Shown here one piece after another: positions 7,998 through 16,986 of a DNA stretch of 64,000 nt. Below the pieces are notes generated by a model. It had not been told where the DNA came from. It worked only from the letters and a program-made list of their open reading frames with translations, and ran no database searches. Source of the stretch: Streptomyces sp. YIM 130001 (GTDB lineage: Bacteria; Actinomycetota; Actinomycetes; Streptomycetales; Streptomycetaceae); the NCBI RefSeq assembly GCF_003574445.1, contig NZ_KZ984549.1, forward strand, positions 492,822 to 556,821, in the 5' to 3' direction. Both the position numbers and the translations under genes were made by a program. How positions within the stretch are numbered: position 1 is the stretch's first letter; the number at the start of each line of letters is the position of its first letter.

Positions 7998-9012
7998 AAC
8001 TCGCCGGATTCTCCGCGGTACTCGCGTCCGGTCCGTTCTGTCCGGCCTCCGCAACGGGCCCGTTCCGGAGGCCGGCGGCCGGCAGTCTGCGTCGCACCAC
8101 ATCGTCCAGGGCACTGCCCATGTCCACCTGGCGTGCAGTATCGACGAGGGCACGGGCGAGCATCGAACCGGGGCCTCGATCGGCCAGCACGAGCCCCACC
8201 TGGTGCGTACGGGCCGGGCGCGGAAGCGTGATGACCGTCATGCCCTCCGGCACCCCGAAACTGTGCAGCCAGGCATGCGGAATGACACTGGACAGGCGCA
8301 TGGCCGAGATGTGCGCGTACACCGCGGAAACTGTGTCGGTCTCGACGACCGGGTTCACCGTCGCCCCGTCCTCGGCGAAATGGCCGTCCAGAATTCGGCG
8401 GTTCTGCATCACCGGGGCGAGCAGACAGAGTCGGGCCGTGGCAGCCTCTGCCCAGCGGATCGAGTCCAGTCCGGCGAATTCTCCGTCGCTGGGCGTGAGA
8501 AAGAGATAACGCTCCCGGTACAGCGGAACGACGCGGACCTTGCCGAGCGGCTCGCCGTCGATGTATGTCATCCCGGCGTCGATGTCGAATTCGTTGAGTC
8601 TGCTCACGATCTCGCGCGACGACATGGAGTCGAGAGAGAACTGCATCGTCGGATGCTGTGCGTGCAGCGGCGCCGTGAGCAACGAGGCGACCGTGAGGGC
8701 CGTGGGCACCGCCCCGATCCGCAGTACGCCCGTCAGCCCGCCCCGCATGCTCGCCAGCGCGCTGCGCATGGCGTCCTTCTCGGCGATCATGCGGTGCGCC
8801 CACTGCAGCACCTGCCTGCCCTCGGGCGTGAATCCCTCGAAACGGTGCCCGCGCTGGACGATCTGCACGCCGAGTTCGTCCTCGAGTTTGCGGATACCGG
8901 CGGAGAGGGCGGGCTGGGACACATGGCATGCTTCCGCCGCCCGGCCGAAGTGACCCTCGCGCGCGAGAGCATTGAGGTATTCCAGTTGGCGCAGCAGCAT
9001 GCTGCAAGACAT
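7996..9012 (-). CDS. LysR-family transcriptional regulator
   Basis: This 338-residue regulator has an N-terminal winged helix-turn-helix (MLLRQLEYLNALAREGHFGRAAEA, with VSQPALSAGIRKLEDELG as recognition helix) and a C-terminal effector-binding domain. It sits between fdhD and the OFA transporter on the same strand. An alternative ATG four codons downstream would remove MSCS. Context and the paired GATA-N9-TATC sites suggest it controls both the transporter and the formate-dehydrogenase-like genes. The effector may be formate or oxalate, but nothing in the sequence proves this. Confidence 0.9.
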   Translation of the reverse strand: MSCSMLLRQLEYLNALAREGHFGRAAEACHVSQPALSAGIRKLEDELGVQIVQRGHRFEGFTPEGRQVLQWAHRMIAEKDAMRSALASMRGGLTGVLRIGAVPTALTVASLLTAPLHAQHPTMQFSLDSMSSREIVSRLNEFDIDAGMTYIDGEPLGKVRVVPLYRERYLFLTPSDGEFAGLDSIRWAEAATARLCLLAPVMQNRRILDGHFAEDGATVNPVVETDTVSAVYAHISAMRLSSVIPHAWLHSFGVPEGMTVITLPRPARTHQVGLVLADRGPGSMLARALVDTARQVDMGSALDDVVRRRLPAAGLRNGPVAEAGQNGPDASTAENPAS

Positions 9013-9075
9013 ACCCCGTGCGGGAGCGGAAGGTAAAGGTGACCAGCGATCGGGCCCCTGGGTGGTGCCTCGCAG

Positions 9076-9912
9076 TCACCCCACGGGTACCGGCTGCAGA
9101 CGTTCCGCTCCGGTGTAGACGTTCATCGAGGCGCCGCGGAGGAAGCCGACCAGGGTCAGTCCGTTCTCGTCCGCCAGGTCCACCGCGAGGGAGGACGGGG
9201 CGGAGACCGCGGCGAGCATCGGGATGCCTGCCATCACGGCCTTCTGGACGAGTTCGAAGGAGGCGCGGCCGCTCACCATCAGGACGGTGCCGCTCAGCGG
9301 CAGCATGCCCGAGCGCAGGGCATGCCCGACGACCTTGTCGACGGCGTTGTGGCGGCCCACGTCCTCGCGCAGGCACAGGAGTTCGCCGTCCGCGGTGAAG
9401 AGGCCGGCCGCGTGCAGTCCGCCCGTGGTGTCGAAGACCTTCTGTGCCGCGCGCAGCCGGTCGGGCAGGGCGGTCAGCTGTTCCGGGCCGATGCGCAGCG
9501 GGTCGTCGGCCACGGACCAGCGGGCGATCGTACGCACCGCGTCGAGGCCGGCCTTTCCGCACAGGCCGCACGACGAGGTGGTGTAGAAGTTGCGCTCGAG
9601 GGAGGCGTCCGGGGCGGCCACACCAGGCGCCAGGCCGACATCCACGACGTTGTACGTGTTGCTTCCGTCCTCCGTCGCGCCGGCGCAGTAGCGGATCCCG
9701 GCGATCTCGTCGGCGGCGTGCAGGACGCCCTCACCGGCCAGGAAGCCGGCGGCCAGGTCGAAGTCGTTGCCCGGGGTGCGCATGGTCACGCTGAGGGCAC
9801 GTCCACCGACGCGGATCTCCATGGGTTCCTCGGCCGCCAGGGTGTCGGGGCGGTACGTCTGCACCCCGTCCCTGATGCGCAGCACCCGTCGGCGCGCGGT
9901 CACCCGGCCCAT
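9076..9912 (-). CDS. fdhD: Formate dehydrogenase accessory sulfurtransferase FdhD
   Basis: FdhD moves sulfur from a cysteine desulfurase to the molybdenum cofactor of formate-dehydrogenase-type enzymes. The 278-residue product has the sulfur-carrying CxxC in SSCGLCGKAG (Cys115, Cys118), the cofactor-binding region LREDVGRHNAVDKVVG and the conserved VSGRASFELVQKA. The ATG at 9912 lies inside the end of the upstream molybdoenzyme gene (13-bp overlap). A GTG at 9903 that forms a GTGA overlap is the alternative start. Tight coupling to the enzyme gene supports a dedicated maturation role. Confidence 0.94.
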   Translation of the reverse strand: MGRVTARRRVLRIRDGVQTYRPDTLAAEEPMEIRVGGRALSVTMRTPGNDFDLAAGFLAGEGVLHAADEIAGIRYCAGATEDGSNTYNVVDVGLAPGVAAPDASLERNFYTTSSCGLCGKAGLDAVRTIARWSVADDPLRIGPEQLTALPDRLRAAQKVFDTTGGLHAAGLFTADGELLCLREDVGRHNAVDKVVGHALRSGMLPLSGTVLMVSGRASFELVQKAVMAGIPMLAAVSAPSSLAVDLADENGLTLVGFLRGASMNVYTGAERLQPVPVG

Positions 9913-12212
9913 GCGACCGCTGCCTCGCTCTCGGACCGCCGTACGGGCTCCAGGCGGACCACCACGCCCTTGGAGGTGGGGCAGTTGCTGATGTCGGCCA
10001 CGCTGTCCAGCGGGACGAGGACGTTGGTCTCGGGGTAGTACGCGGCCGCCGAGCCTCGGCTCGCGGGGTAGGCGACGGTGGTGAAGCCCTCGGCGCGGCG
10101 CTCGCGCCGGTCGTGCCACACACTCACCAGATCCACCGACTGACCGTCCTCCAGGCCGAGTTCGGCCAGGTCTGCGGGGTTGACGAGGACGACGCGGCGG
10201 GCGTTGTGGATACCGCGGTAGCGGTCGTTCGGCGCGTACCAGACGGTGTTCCACTGGTCGTGCGACCGCAGCGTCTGCAGCAGCAGGTGCCCCTCGGGTA
10301 CGTCCGGCATGGTGAAGTCATTGCTGGTGAAGACGGCCTTCCCGCTCGGGGTGGCGAAGGCCCGCTCCTTCGCCGCGTTGGGCAGGGTGAAACCGCCGGG
10401 CTCGGCGACGCGTTCGTTGAAGTTCTCGAAGCCGGGTACGACGCGGGAGATCCGGTCACGGACTGTGCCGTAGTCGGCCTCGAAGTCCTCCCAGGGGATG
10501 TCGGGTGACGTCCCGAGGGTCCGGCGGGCGAGGCGGCCGATGATCGCCACCTCGCTCAGCAGATGCGGGGAGGCGGGAGGCAACTTCCCCCGGGATGCGT
10601 GGACTTCACTCATGGAGTCCTCGACGGTGACGAACTGCTCGCCCGAGGCCTGGATGTCCCGGTCGCTGCGGCCGAGCGTGGGAAGAATCAGTGCCGTCTG
10701 GCCGCACACCGTGTGCGAACGGTTGAGTTTGGTGGAGACGTGTGCGGTGAGCCGGCAGCCGCGCATCGCCGCCTCGGTGACGTCGCTGTCGGGAGTGGCC
10801 CGTACGAAATTGCCCGCGACGCCGAGGAACAGCTTGGCGCGACCCTCGGACATGGCGCGGATCCCGTCGACCGAATCCAGCCCGTGCCGGGTGGGCGGGG
10901 TGAAGTGGAACTCCCGCTCCAGGGCGTCGAGGAAAGACTGCGGCACCCGCTCCCAGACGCCCATGGTGCGGTCGCCCTGGACGTTGCTGTGACCGCGCAC
11001 CGGGCAGGCGCCCGCACCCGGCCGGCCCATGTTGCCGCGTATCAGAAGGAAGTTGACGATCTCGCGGATGGTGGGCACGCCGTGCTTGTGCTGGGTGAGG
11101 CCCATCGCCCAGCACACGATGATCTTCCCTGCGGCCAGGACGCGCTCGTGGACCTGCTCGATCTCCTCGCGGCTGAGACCGGTGGCCTCGAGCACGTGGT
11201 CCCAGGACACCTTCCGGGTGTGCTCGGCGAACTCCTCGAAGCCGGTGGTGTACCGGTCGACGAACTCATGGTCCACGACCGTGCCCGGGGCGGCGTCCTC
11301 CGCCTCGAGCAGCAGCAGGTTGAGCGCCTGGAAGAGGGCGAGGTCGCCGCCGGCCTTGATGTGCAGGAACTGGTCGGCGATGGCGGTGCCCCGGCCCACG
11401 ACACCACGCGCCCGCTGCGGGTTCTTGAAGCGCTTCAGGCCCGCTTCGGGCAGCGTGTTGACCGCCACGACCTGGCCGCCGTTGCTCTTGGTCTCCTCGA
11501 GGGCGGAGAGCATGCGCGGGTGGTTGGTGCCGGGGTTCTGGCCCACGACGAACACCAGGTCGGCCTGGTGGATGTCGTCCAGGGAGACGGTCCCCTTGCC
11601 CACGCCCAGGGTCTGCGTCATCGCCGAACCACTGGACTCGTGGCACATGTTGGAGCAGTCGGGCAGGTTGTTGGTGCCGTACGCGCGGACGAAGAGCTGG
11701 AGCAGGAAGGCGGCTTCGTTGCTGAGGCGTCCCGAGACGTAGAAGAGGGCCTCGTCGGGTGAGGCGAGTGCGCGCAGTTCGCCGGCGAGCAGGTCGAGTG
11801 CCTCGTCCCAGGCGATGGGCTCGTAGTGGGTCGCGCCGGGGCGCTTGACCATCGGCTCGGTGAGCCGGCCCTGCTGGTTCAGCCAGTAGTCGGACTTCGC
11901 GCCCAGTTCGGCGACGGAGTGCTCGCGGAAGAATTCGCGGGTGACGCGGCGCGTGGTGGCCTCGTCGCTGATGTGCTTGGCGCCGTTCTCGCAGTACTCG
12001 TTCCGGTGCCGCTTGCCCGGCTCGGGCCAGGCACAGCCCGGACAGTCGATGCCCTTGGCCTGGTTGACGTTCAGGAGAGTCAGAGCGGTGCGGCGCACGG
12101 ATGTCTGCCCGAGCGAGTACTCGAGGGCGTGGGCCACTCCGGGGACGCCCGCCGCCCACTCCTTCGGCGGGGTCACTCTCAGGTCGTCGACCGGGTCCTC
12201 GATGCCGCTCAT
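9900..12212 (-). CDS. FdhF/YdeP-family molybdopterin oxidoreductase (formate-dehydrogenase-like)
   Basis: This 770-residue molybdopterin-dependent enzyme belongs to the FdhF/YdeP group. N-terminal cysteines CPGCAWPEP (Cys57, Cys60) plus Cys74 fit an iron-sulfur site. The active-site region is PDCSNMCHESSG (Cys186, Cys190), where selenocysteine occurs in some formate dehydrogenases but is Cys here. The C-terminal molydopterin-dinucleotide-binding domain includes HDQWNTVWYAPNDRYRGIHN. It is the first gene of the leftward set with fdhD. The YdeP subgroup is not well characterised, so formate oxidation is probable but not certain. A LysR-like site lies about 120 bp upstream of its ATG. Confidence 0.88.
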   Translation of the reverse strand: MSGIEDPVDDLRVTPPKEWAAGVPGVAHALEYSLGQTSVRRTALTLLNVNQAKGIDCPGCAWPEPGKRHRNEYCENGAKHISDEATTRRVTREFFREHSVAELGAKSDYWLNQQGRLTEPMVKRPGATHYEPIAWDEALDLLAGELRALASPDEALFYVSGRLSNEAAFLLQLFVRAYGTNNLPDCSNMCHESSGSAMTQTLGVGKGTVSLDDIHQADLVFVVGQNPGTNHPRMLSALEETKSNGGQVVAVNTLPEAGLKRFKNPQRARGVVGRGTAIADQFLHIKAGGDLALFQALNLLLLEAEDAAPGTVVDHEFVDRYTTGFEEFAEHTRKVSWDHVLEATGLSREEIEQVHERVLAAGKIIVCWAMGLTQHKHGVPTIREIVNFLLIRGNMGRPGAGACPVRGHSNVQGDRTMGVWERVPQSFLDALEREFHFTPPTRHGLDSVDGIRAMSEGRAKLFLGVAGNFVRATPDSDVTEAAMRGCRLTAHVSTKLNRSHTVCGQTALILPTLGRSDRDIQASGEQFVTVEDSMSEVHASRGKLPPASPHLLSEVAIIGRLARRTLGTSPDIPWEDFEADYGTVRDRISRVVPGFENFNERVAEPGGFTLPNAAKERAFATPSGKAVFTSNDFTMPDVPEGHLLLQTLRSHDQWNTVWYAPNDRYRGIHNARRVVLVNPADLAELGLEDGQSVDLVSVWHDRRERRAEGFTTVAYPASRGSAAAYYPETNVLVPLDSVADISNCPTSKGVVVRLEPVRRSESEAAVAWAG

Positions 12213-12608
12213 CTTCTGTTCTGCCTCTTTCCCCGACTGCTTCCGCTGATGCGGTCGCGGATTCCGAAATCCGTCGCGGGATTACCTTCCTCCCGCGTTC
12301 CGCGGCAAGTCAAAGCAACCTTTTCGATGGGTCGATAGATGGCGTTTATCCAGCTGTTCCGGCAGCGGCCCACGGCCTGTCCAGATGCGTTCTGACCTGG
12401 TACCGAGGGGTGCATCCGCTGATGGCGGACCGCTTCGGGAACCGACGTCGACGATGCGTGGGAGCGGTGCATGTCACCATTACCGAGGCGCCCGTGCGGG
12501 TTTGCCGTCCGCATCAGGGAACGTGCCGGGAATATCCGGCCGCAGAAAACCCGGCGCGGAAATTGCCCGCCGAGTGTCAGGAGCGGTTCGGGCCGCTGCC
12601 CCGGCACC
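12213..12608. other. Gene-free interval upstream of the FdhF-like gene
   Basis: These roughly 400 bp hold the promoter region of the molybdoenzyme gene and the 3' side of the Nudix gene. Open frames here have poor codon bias and no recognisable product. The notable element is the GATA-N9-TATC site at 12334-12350 and, just downstream on the minus strand, a CTTTGAC hexamer that resembles the -35 used by the transporter gene. Confidence 0.7.
12334..12350. promoter_or_regulatory. LysR-type operator candidate upstream of the FdhF-like gene
   Basis: GATA (12334-12337) and TATC (12347-12350) with nine bases between copy the site at 7981-7997. Flanking bases TCGATAG, TTTATC and a nearby GTCAAAG are also shared. 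This places the same candidate operator at both transcription starts of the formate module. Confidence 0.65.
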
Positions 12609-12977
12609 TCACGCCGGTGTGTGGCCGCGCACGTACTCCCGTACGGCCGGGGGCAGTTCGATGTCGTCGAGTTCGGTGAACAGGACCCAGCGGAGCCGCT
12701 CGGACGGCAGGCTGCCGCTTCCCGACGGATCCTCGGTCAGCGGGTGGCAGACGACGGCCGTACTGCCCTTGCTCCGCGGCTCCAGTGGCGGTGAGCCGTC
12801 GACCAGATAGGCGGTGAGCTCGTAGACGATACGGGCGGCTGCCGCCTCGGCGCTCTCGGCCGGCTCGGTGCCTCCCGTGGGCAGGCCCCAGGCGTCCGCC
12901 TCTGCCACGAGCAGGAGCTGCCCGTCGTAGACGACCACCGCCTGCACCACGTCCGTCGGGGGCTGGTCCAGCGTCAC
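12609..12977 (-). CDS. Nudix-fold protein with a degenerate Nudix box
   Basis: The 122-residue product has the Nudix fold pattern VVQAVVVYDGQLLLVAEADAWGLPTGG. The box aligns as G35-x5-E41-x7-R49, but the expected RE-U-x-EE-x-G continues as R49-I-V-Y-E53-L-T-A. One catalytic Glu of each pair and the Gly are therefore replaced. Metal-dependent hydrolysis may be lost, and the protein could act by binding instead. It stands alone, upstream (in the sense of transcription) of the FdhF promoter interval. Confidence 0.8.
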   Translation of the reverse strand: MTLDQPPTDVVQAVVVYDGQLLLVAEADAWGLPTGGTEPAESAEAAAARIVYELTAYLVDGSPPLEPRSKGSTAVVCHPLTEDPSGSGSLPSERLRWVLFTELDDIELPPAVREYVRGHTPA

Positions 12978-13097
12978 GGTGATTCCTCTCCTCGCGCGGT
13001 CGCGGCGGCCTCGCGGGGGCGGCCGGGTCCTCGACGCCTACCCAGGGTGCCAGGGCCGGAACACCGGTGCCACGCGGGGGTTGGGCGCCTTGCGGTC

Positions 13098-13568
13098 TCA
13101 ACTCTCCCCGGGCGGGCCCGATCGGGTCGTGGTGACCTCGACGGGGACGGCAAGGCTGTTGGCGATGTAGCACTCGCGGTGTGCCTGGGCCCCGAGGCGT
13201 TCGATCTCGGCCGGATCGGTGCCGGGGGCCGTCCGTACCGTCACGTTCAAGTGGATCGACGTGAGGCGGGCGGGCTCGGCGGTGAGGTCGAGGCGGCTGG
13301 TGGCCTCGTCGTCGTAGGCGAGTACGTCCACACCGGCGCGGGCGGCGACGGCGAGGAACGACAGCAGTTGGCAGGACGACGCGGCCATCACCACGAGTTG
13401 CTCGGGATTGAGCAGCTCCGGATGCCCGCGGAAGGCGGGATCCGCACTCAGGCGCAGCTCCTGCGCGGCGGGCGGGGCGTGTGCGGTGTGCTCGCGCGCG
13501 TAGGTGCGGATGCCGTCGGCGGTGGATCCTGCCCAGTGCAGCAGGGCCCGGTAGGTGTGTGCGCTCAT
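13098..13568 (-). CDS. OsmC-family peroxiredoxin-like protein
   Basis: This 156-residue OsmC/Ohr-fold protein reduces organic hydroperoxides in characterised relatives. Both redox cysteines are present: Cys66 in MAASSCQLLSFLAVAARAG and Cys133 in AHRECYIANSL. It is close to the SACOL1771-type OsmC subfamily by feel. The ATG at 13568 gives the normal N-terminus MSAHTYRALLHW. It is monocistronic, about 120 bp upstream of the Nudix gene. Confidence 0.9.
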   Translation of the reverse strand: MSAHTYRALLHWAGSTADGIRTYAREHTAHAPPAAQELRLSADPAFRGHPELLNPEQLVVMAASSCQLLSFLAVAARAGVDVLAYDDEATSRLDLTAEPARLTSIHLNVTVRTAPGTDPAEIERLGAQAHRECYIANSLAVPVEVTTTRSGPPGES

Positions 13569-13638
13569 GCTCCGAAGCTAGCTCCGGACTGCTTCGGCGG
13601 CGGCCGAAAGGTCGCCGGTGCCGGGCCGCCCGTCGGGG

Positions 13639-13671
13639 CAGGCCCCCGAGCACCGGATGCTCGGGGGCCTG
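13639..13671. terminator. Strong hairpin after the first GGT-family gene
   Basis: A perfect 14-bp stem (13639-13652 with 13658-13671) closes a five-base loop CCGGA. It lies 18 bp past the stop codon of the leftward GGT-like gene and can serve as its intrinsic-type terminator. Confidence 0.85.
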
Positions 13672-13688
13672 CGGCGGGACGTCCGCAG

Positions 13689-15416
13689 TCAGTAGGCGAC
13701 GGCTCCGCTGTTGTTGCGGTTGTGGGAGGCGGCGCTCAGGCGGCCCGTCACCGGGTCACGTTCCACCGCCACCCACAGGCCCTCGCCGCCGAGCCGGGCG
13801 TCCTCGCCCTCCACCTCGCGCCAGTCGATCCCGATGCCGTCCAGTACGTCGTGGTCGAAGCGGCCGCCCGGGACGATGACGGTCGCCCGGCCGGTCTCGG
13901 TGTCGACCTGCGGCGCGTAGAAGTCGGCCGAGTCGACGGTCTCCTGGACGGTCGTGCCGAAGGCGGTGTAGTTCAACAGCGCCTGCAGCGTGCGGTGGTG
14001 AAGTCCCGCGCCCATCGACGCGAAGCCGAGTACCGCGTCGTCGCCCTTGAAGAGCACGCCCGTCTCGGTCGGTGCGGGCAGCCGGCGACCGGGACCGGTG
14101 CGCGCGATCAACTCCTGCTGGTACGAGGCCGGGTCGCCGATCGAGATGCCGTCGATGTTGAGGGCCGTCTTGCCCCACAGCGCGCTGTTGATGGTGTGGG
14201 TGACGGCGGTGATGTTGCCGTCCGCGTCGACGGCGACCACGTCGTCGGAGTGCTTGGGAGGAGAGGGCTGCCAGGCCGGGAAGGGCGCCCCTGCCTCGAC
14301 GCGGGACCACAACTCCTCAGCGTGTTGCAGGGTCACGCGCGCCTCGGGAGAGAAGTCGATCCCGGGGAAGAGCGCCTCCAGGGTCTCGGACGGGAGGTAG
14401 CTGAGCTGCACCAGTTGGGAGACGTCGAGCGCGGTGCGCAGGGACTGCGACGACCGGGTCCAGTGCTCGCGCTCGGGCAGTCCGGCCACGCGGGCGAGGT
14501 TCTGCGCCTCGATGAGGGCCACTCCGCCGGCGTTCGGCCAGGGTGCGGTGGCGACCGTGTACCCGCCGCCGATCTCGGCCGTGAGCGCGTCCGCCCAGGT
14601 GACTTCGTAGTCCGTCAGGTCCTGGAGCGTCATCTTGCCGCCCTCGGCCTGCACGGCCCGGATGAGCTTCTCGCCCCACGGGCCGCCGTACATGTGGTCG
14701 GCGCCTTCCGCCGCGATGCGGCGCAGCGTCTCGGCAAGCCGCGGTTGCCGCAGGGTGTCGCCCTCGACGTAGCCGGAGCCGTCCGGCTTGAGCAGCGTGC
14801 TTCTCGTCTCCGGCAGCCTGGCCAGGTCGTCCCGGCGCAGCCGGTAGCACCAGGCGAGATCCGAGGTGACCGGTACGCCGTCGTCCGCCAGCTCGACGGC
14901 CGGCTGGAACAGTGCCTCGAACGGCAGCGTGCCGAACCGGCCGTGGGCGGACTCGACTCCCTTCATGAAGCCGCCGACCAGGGCTGTGCGCCCGCTGGGT
15001 TCGGTGCCGAGCGGGCCCACGCCGGGGCCGAGTGAGATCTTGCCCGGGATGCTGCGGGGGTCTTTCTCGCCGGCGACGGTGTTCCACTCGGCGTTCATGG
15101 TGTGGACCCGGCCGGTGGCGGCCTCGTAGTGGACGAGCGACATCATGCCGAAGTAGCTGATCGGGGCGCCGGCCTTGAGGGCGACCTGCGCGAGGGCCGT
15201 GGTCAGCGCCGCGTCGACGGAGCTGCCGCCCTGCTTGAGCGCTTCGAGGCCGGCGCGTGCGGCGTAGGCGCTGTAGGCCACGGTGACCGCGCCGTTGTCG
15301 CCGCTCGCGGTGCCCGCGGTGGTGCGGATGGTGCGTTGCTCGGCCAGGTAGCGGTCCCGGTCGCCCGGTGTCCAGTGGGCGGAGGTGAGGTCTACGGCTG
15401 CGTCGTGGGTGGCCAC
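13689..15416 (-). CDS. Gamma-glutamyltransferase-family Ntn-hydrolase (first copy)
   Basis: This 575-residue protein matches GGT over its full length: an N-terminal SGDNGAVTVAYSAYAARAGLE region, KQGGSSVDAALTTALAQ (typical large-subunit motif) and a small-subunit start near residue 390. In GGT the enzyme cleaves itself at a Thr (391 in E. coli). My hand alignment through DADGN puts Ser390 in that place, followed by DD instead of TH. It starts at the GTG at 15416, preceded by AAGGGGG. There is no clear signal peptide, so it is probably cytoplasmic. It is the last gene of the leftward oxidase/transport cluster. Confidence 0.85.
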   Translation of the reverse strand: MATHDAAVDLTSAHWTPGDRDRYLAEQRTIRTTAGTASGDNGAVTVAYSAYAARAGLEALKQGGSSVDAALTTALAQVALKAGAPISYFGMMSLVHYEAATGRVHTMNAEWNTVAGEKDPRSIPGKISLGPGVGPLGTEPSGRTALVGGFMKGVESAHGRFGTLPFEALFQPAVELADDGVPVTSDLAWCYRLRRDDLARLPETRSTLLKPDGSGYVEGDTLRQPRLAETLRRIAAEGADHMYGGPWGEKLIRAVQAEGGKMTLQDLTDYEVTWADALTAEIGGGYTVATAPWPNAGGVALIEAQNLARVAGLPEREHWTRSSQSLRTALDVSQLVQLSYLPSETLEALFPGIDFSPEARVTLQHAEELWSRVEAGAPFPAWQPSPPKHSDDVVAVDADGNITAVTHTINSALWGKTALNIDGISIGDPASYQQELIARTGPGRRLPAPTETGVLFKGDDAVLGFASMGAGLHHRTLQALLNYTAFGTTVQETVDSADFYAPQVDTETGRATVIVPGGRFDHDVLDGIGIDWREVEGEDARLGGEGLWVAVERDPVTGRLSAASHNRNNSGAVAY

Positions 15417-15566
15417 GGTGGTTGCCCCCTTCTGGGTGGCTGTGCAGGTGGTTGGGGCTTCGAATCCAGCGGGCCGGATGCCCTGCAGCTGGTCGACGGG
15501 AACCGAGCGTCGCGGTGGCCGGGCACTGCGGATGCCCACCGGCGCCGCGAGACCGTATGCCGGTGC

Positions 15567-16874
15567 TCAGCCCATGACGCCGGAGGCCGCGCCGTCCCCG
15601 TCGACCGGTCGCATCCGGCTGTACTGGGAGAGGTCGATCTTGTGGCCGGTCCGCGGCAGGGCGACGTGGACCGGGTCCTGGTCGTGGTCGTGGCCGTTCT
15701 CGCAGGCCCTGATGATCGCGGTGAGGAACTGGCCGACGACGGGGGCGTTCTTGAACTGATTGCCGCTGGTGCCGATCGCGACGTAGTAGCCCGGCAGTTC
15801 GGTCCGGTCGTAGATCGGGGTCCAGTCGTCGGCGACGTCGTAGACGCCGGCGACACCTCGTGGGGCGCCGGGCACCTGCAAGGTGGGCAGCCGCCGGGCG
15901 GCCCGGTAGACCTGGGCGGCGTACAGGGCCTGCGTCGGGTGCATGTGATACGCGTCGGGGTCCTCCAGCCACTGCAACTCGTCGCATTCGGGCTCGGTTC
16001 CGCCGACGATCAGTCCGCCGCTGGGAGTGCCGCGGAAGTACGTGCCCAGATCGGTGTCCGCGACCAGCGGGCCGGGCCCGTCGGGGCTGTAGCCCTCGGG
16101 GGCGCGCACCTCGTGCACCTCCTGCCGCAGCGGGCGGGTGTGCACCGTGAACGACTCCCCCACGCCCGCCAGTTCGTTGACGGCGCCGGAGTGCGGTCCC
16201 GCCACGTTGACCACGACCGGGGCGGACAGTTCGCTGCCGTCGGCGAGGGTGACGCCGGTGATGCGGCCGGAGCTGTGCACCGCGGTGACGCGGCTGCGGA
16301 ACTTGAAGGTCGCCCCGTGCCGGCGGGCCGCCGTCATCAGGTTGTGCGCGGCCAGTTGCGGATCGTCGATGAATCCGCTGTCGGGCGTCCAGTAGCCGGT
16401 GAGTTCGCCGTCGGGTCCCGCGTCCCAGAAGTCGTCGTCGGAGAGGGCCTTGGGCGGGTAGTAGCGGCCGGTCTCGAGCAGCGGCAGTCGTTCCCGGATG
16501 GTGGCCGCGTCCCAGTCCTCGTACTCCACGCCGACCTCGTCGAACAGGGACAGCACCCGGGTGCGGTCCTGTCGCGGTGTGTCCAGGGTCAGTCCGCCGG
16601 TGGTGAAGAAGCCTGCCAGGCCGGCGTCGTCACTGCCGCCGAGGTGGCCGGCCCAGTCCTGCCAGGCGTGCCTGGACTCCCACGCTGCGGCCACCCCGGC
16701 GAAGGTGGAGTAGTTGAACCGTACGACCGCGGACGAGGCGCTGGTGGATCCGCTGCCCGCGGTGGGACCGCCGTCGACGGCACACACCCGCCATCCGTCG
16801 GCGGCGAGCGCATGGGTGACGGAGCTGCCGATGACCCCGGCCCCGATGACGATGGCGTCGAACGATTCGCGCAT
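15567..16874 (-). CDS. DAO-family FAD-dependent oxidoreductase
   Basis: This 435-residue flavoprotein starts with the FAD dinucleotide-binding motif IVIGAGVIGSSVTHALA (GxGxxG at residues 11-16) and ends with the family's second FAD contact, YYVAIGTSGNQFKNAPVVGQ. The fold is that of sarcosine, D-amino-acid and gamma-glutamylputrescine oxidases, which oxidise a C-N bond of an amine or amino acid. It lies between a GGT-like gene and a PucR regulator, 150 bp from the former. An amine released or presented as a gamma-glutamyl conjugate is a reasonable substrate guess only. Confidence 0.88.
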   Translation of the reverse strand: MRESFDAIVIGAGVIGSSVTHALAADGWRVCAVDGGPTAGSGSTSASSAVVRFNYSTFAGVAAAWESRHAWQDWAGHLGGSDDAGLAGFFTTGGLTLDTPRQDRTRVLSLFDEVGVEYEDWDAATIRERLPLLETGRYYPPKALSDDDFWDAGPDGELTGYWTPDSGFIDDPQLAAHNLMTAARRHGATFKFRSRVTAVHSSGRITGVTLADGSELSAPVVVNVAGPHSGAVNELAGVGESFTVHTRPLRQEVHEVRAPEGYSPDGPGPLVADTDLGTYFRGTPSGGLIVGGTEPECDELQWLEDPDAYHMHPTQALYAAQVYRAARRLPTLQVPGAPRGVAGVYDVADDWTPIYDRTELPGYYVAIGTSGNQFKNAPVVGQFLTAIIRACENGHDHDQDPVHVALPRTGHKIDLSQYSRMRPVDGDGAASGVMG

Positions 16875-16986
16875 GACCTGCCTCCTGTGATCGGAGGTCG
16901 AGCCTAGGATCGGGGCGCCCCTGCGGGTATCTACTGCTGCTGACTGTTCGACCGGCTGTGACTGACAGCTGTAGACCGGGCCGCGG

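Noticed and set aside
12209..12607. Minus-strand frame of 132 codons upstream of the FdhF-like gene
   Set aside because: No ribosome binding site, atypical composition, no family resemblance, and it covers the likely promoter and operator.
16920..16975. PucR operator before the FAD oxidoreductase gene
   Set aside because: TGACTG occurs twice and TGAC/ACAG pieces are visible, but there is no clear symmetry and no second copy near the other cluster promoters.
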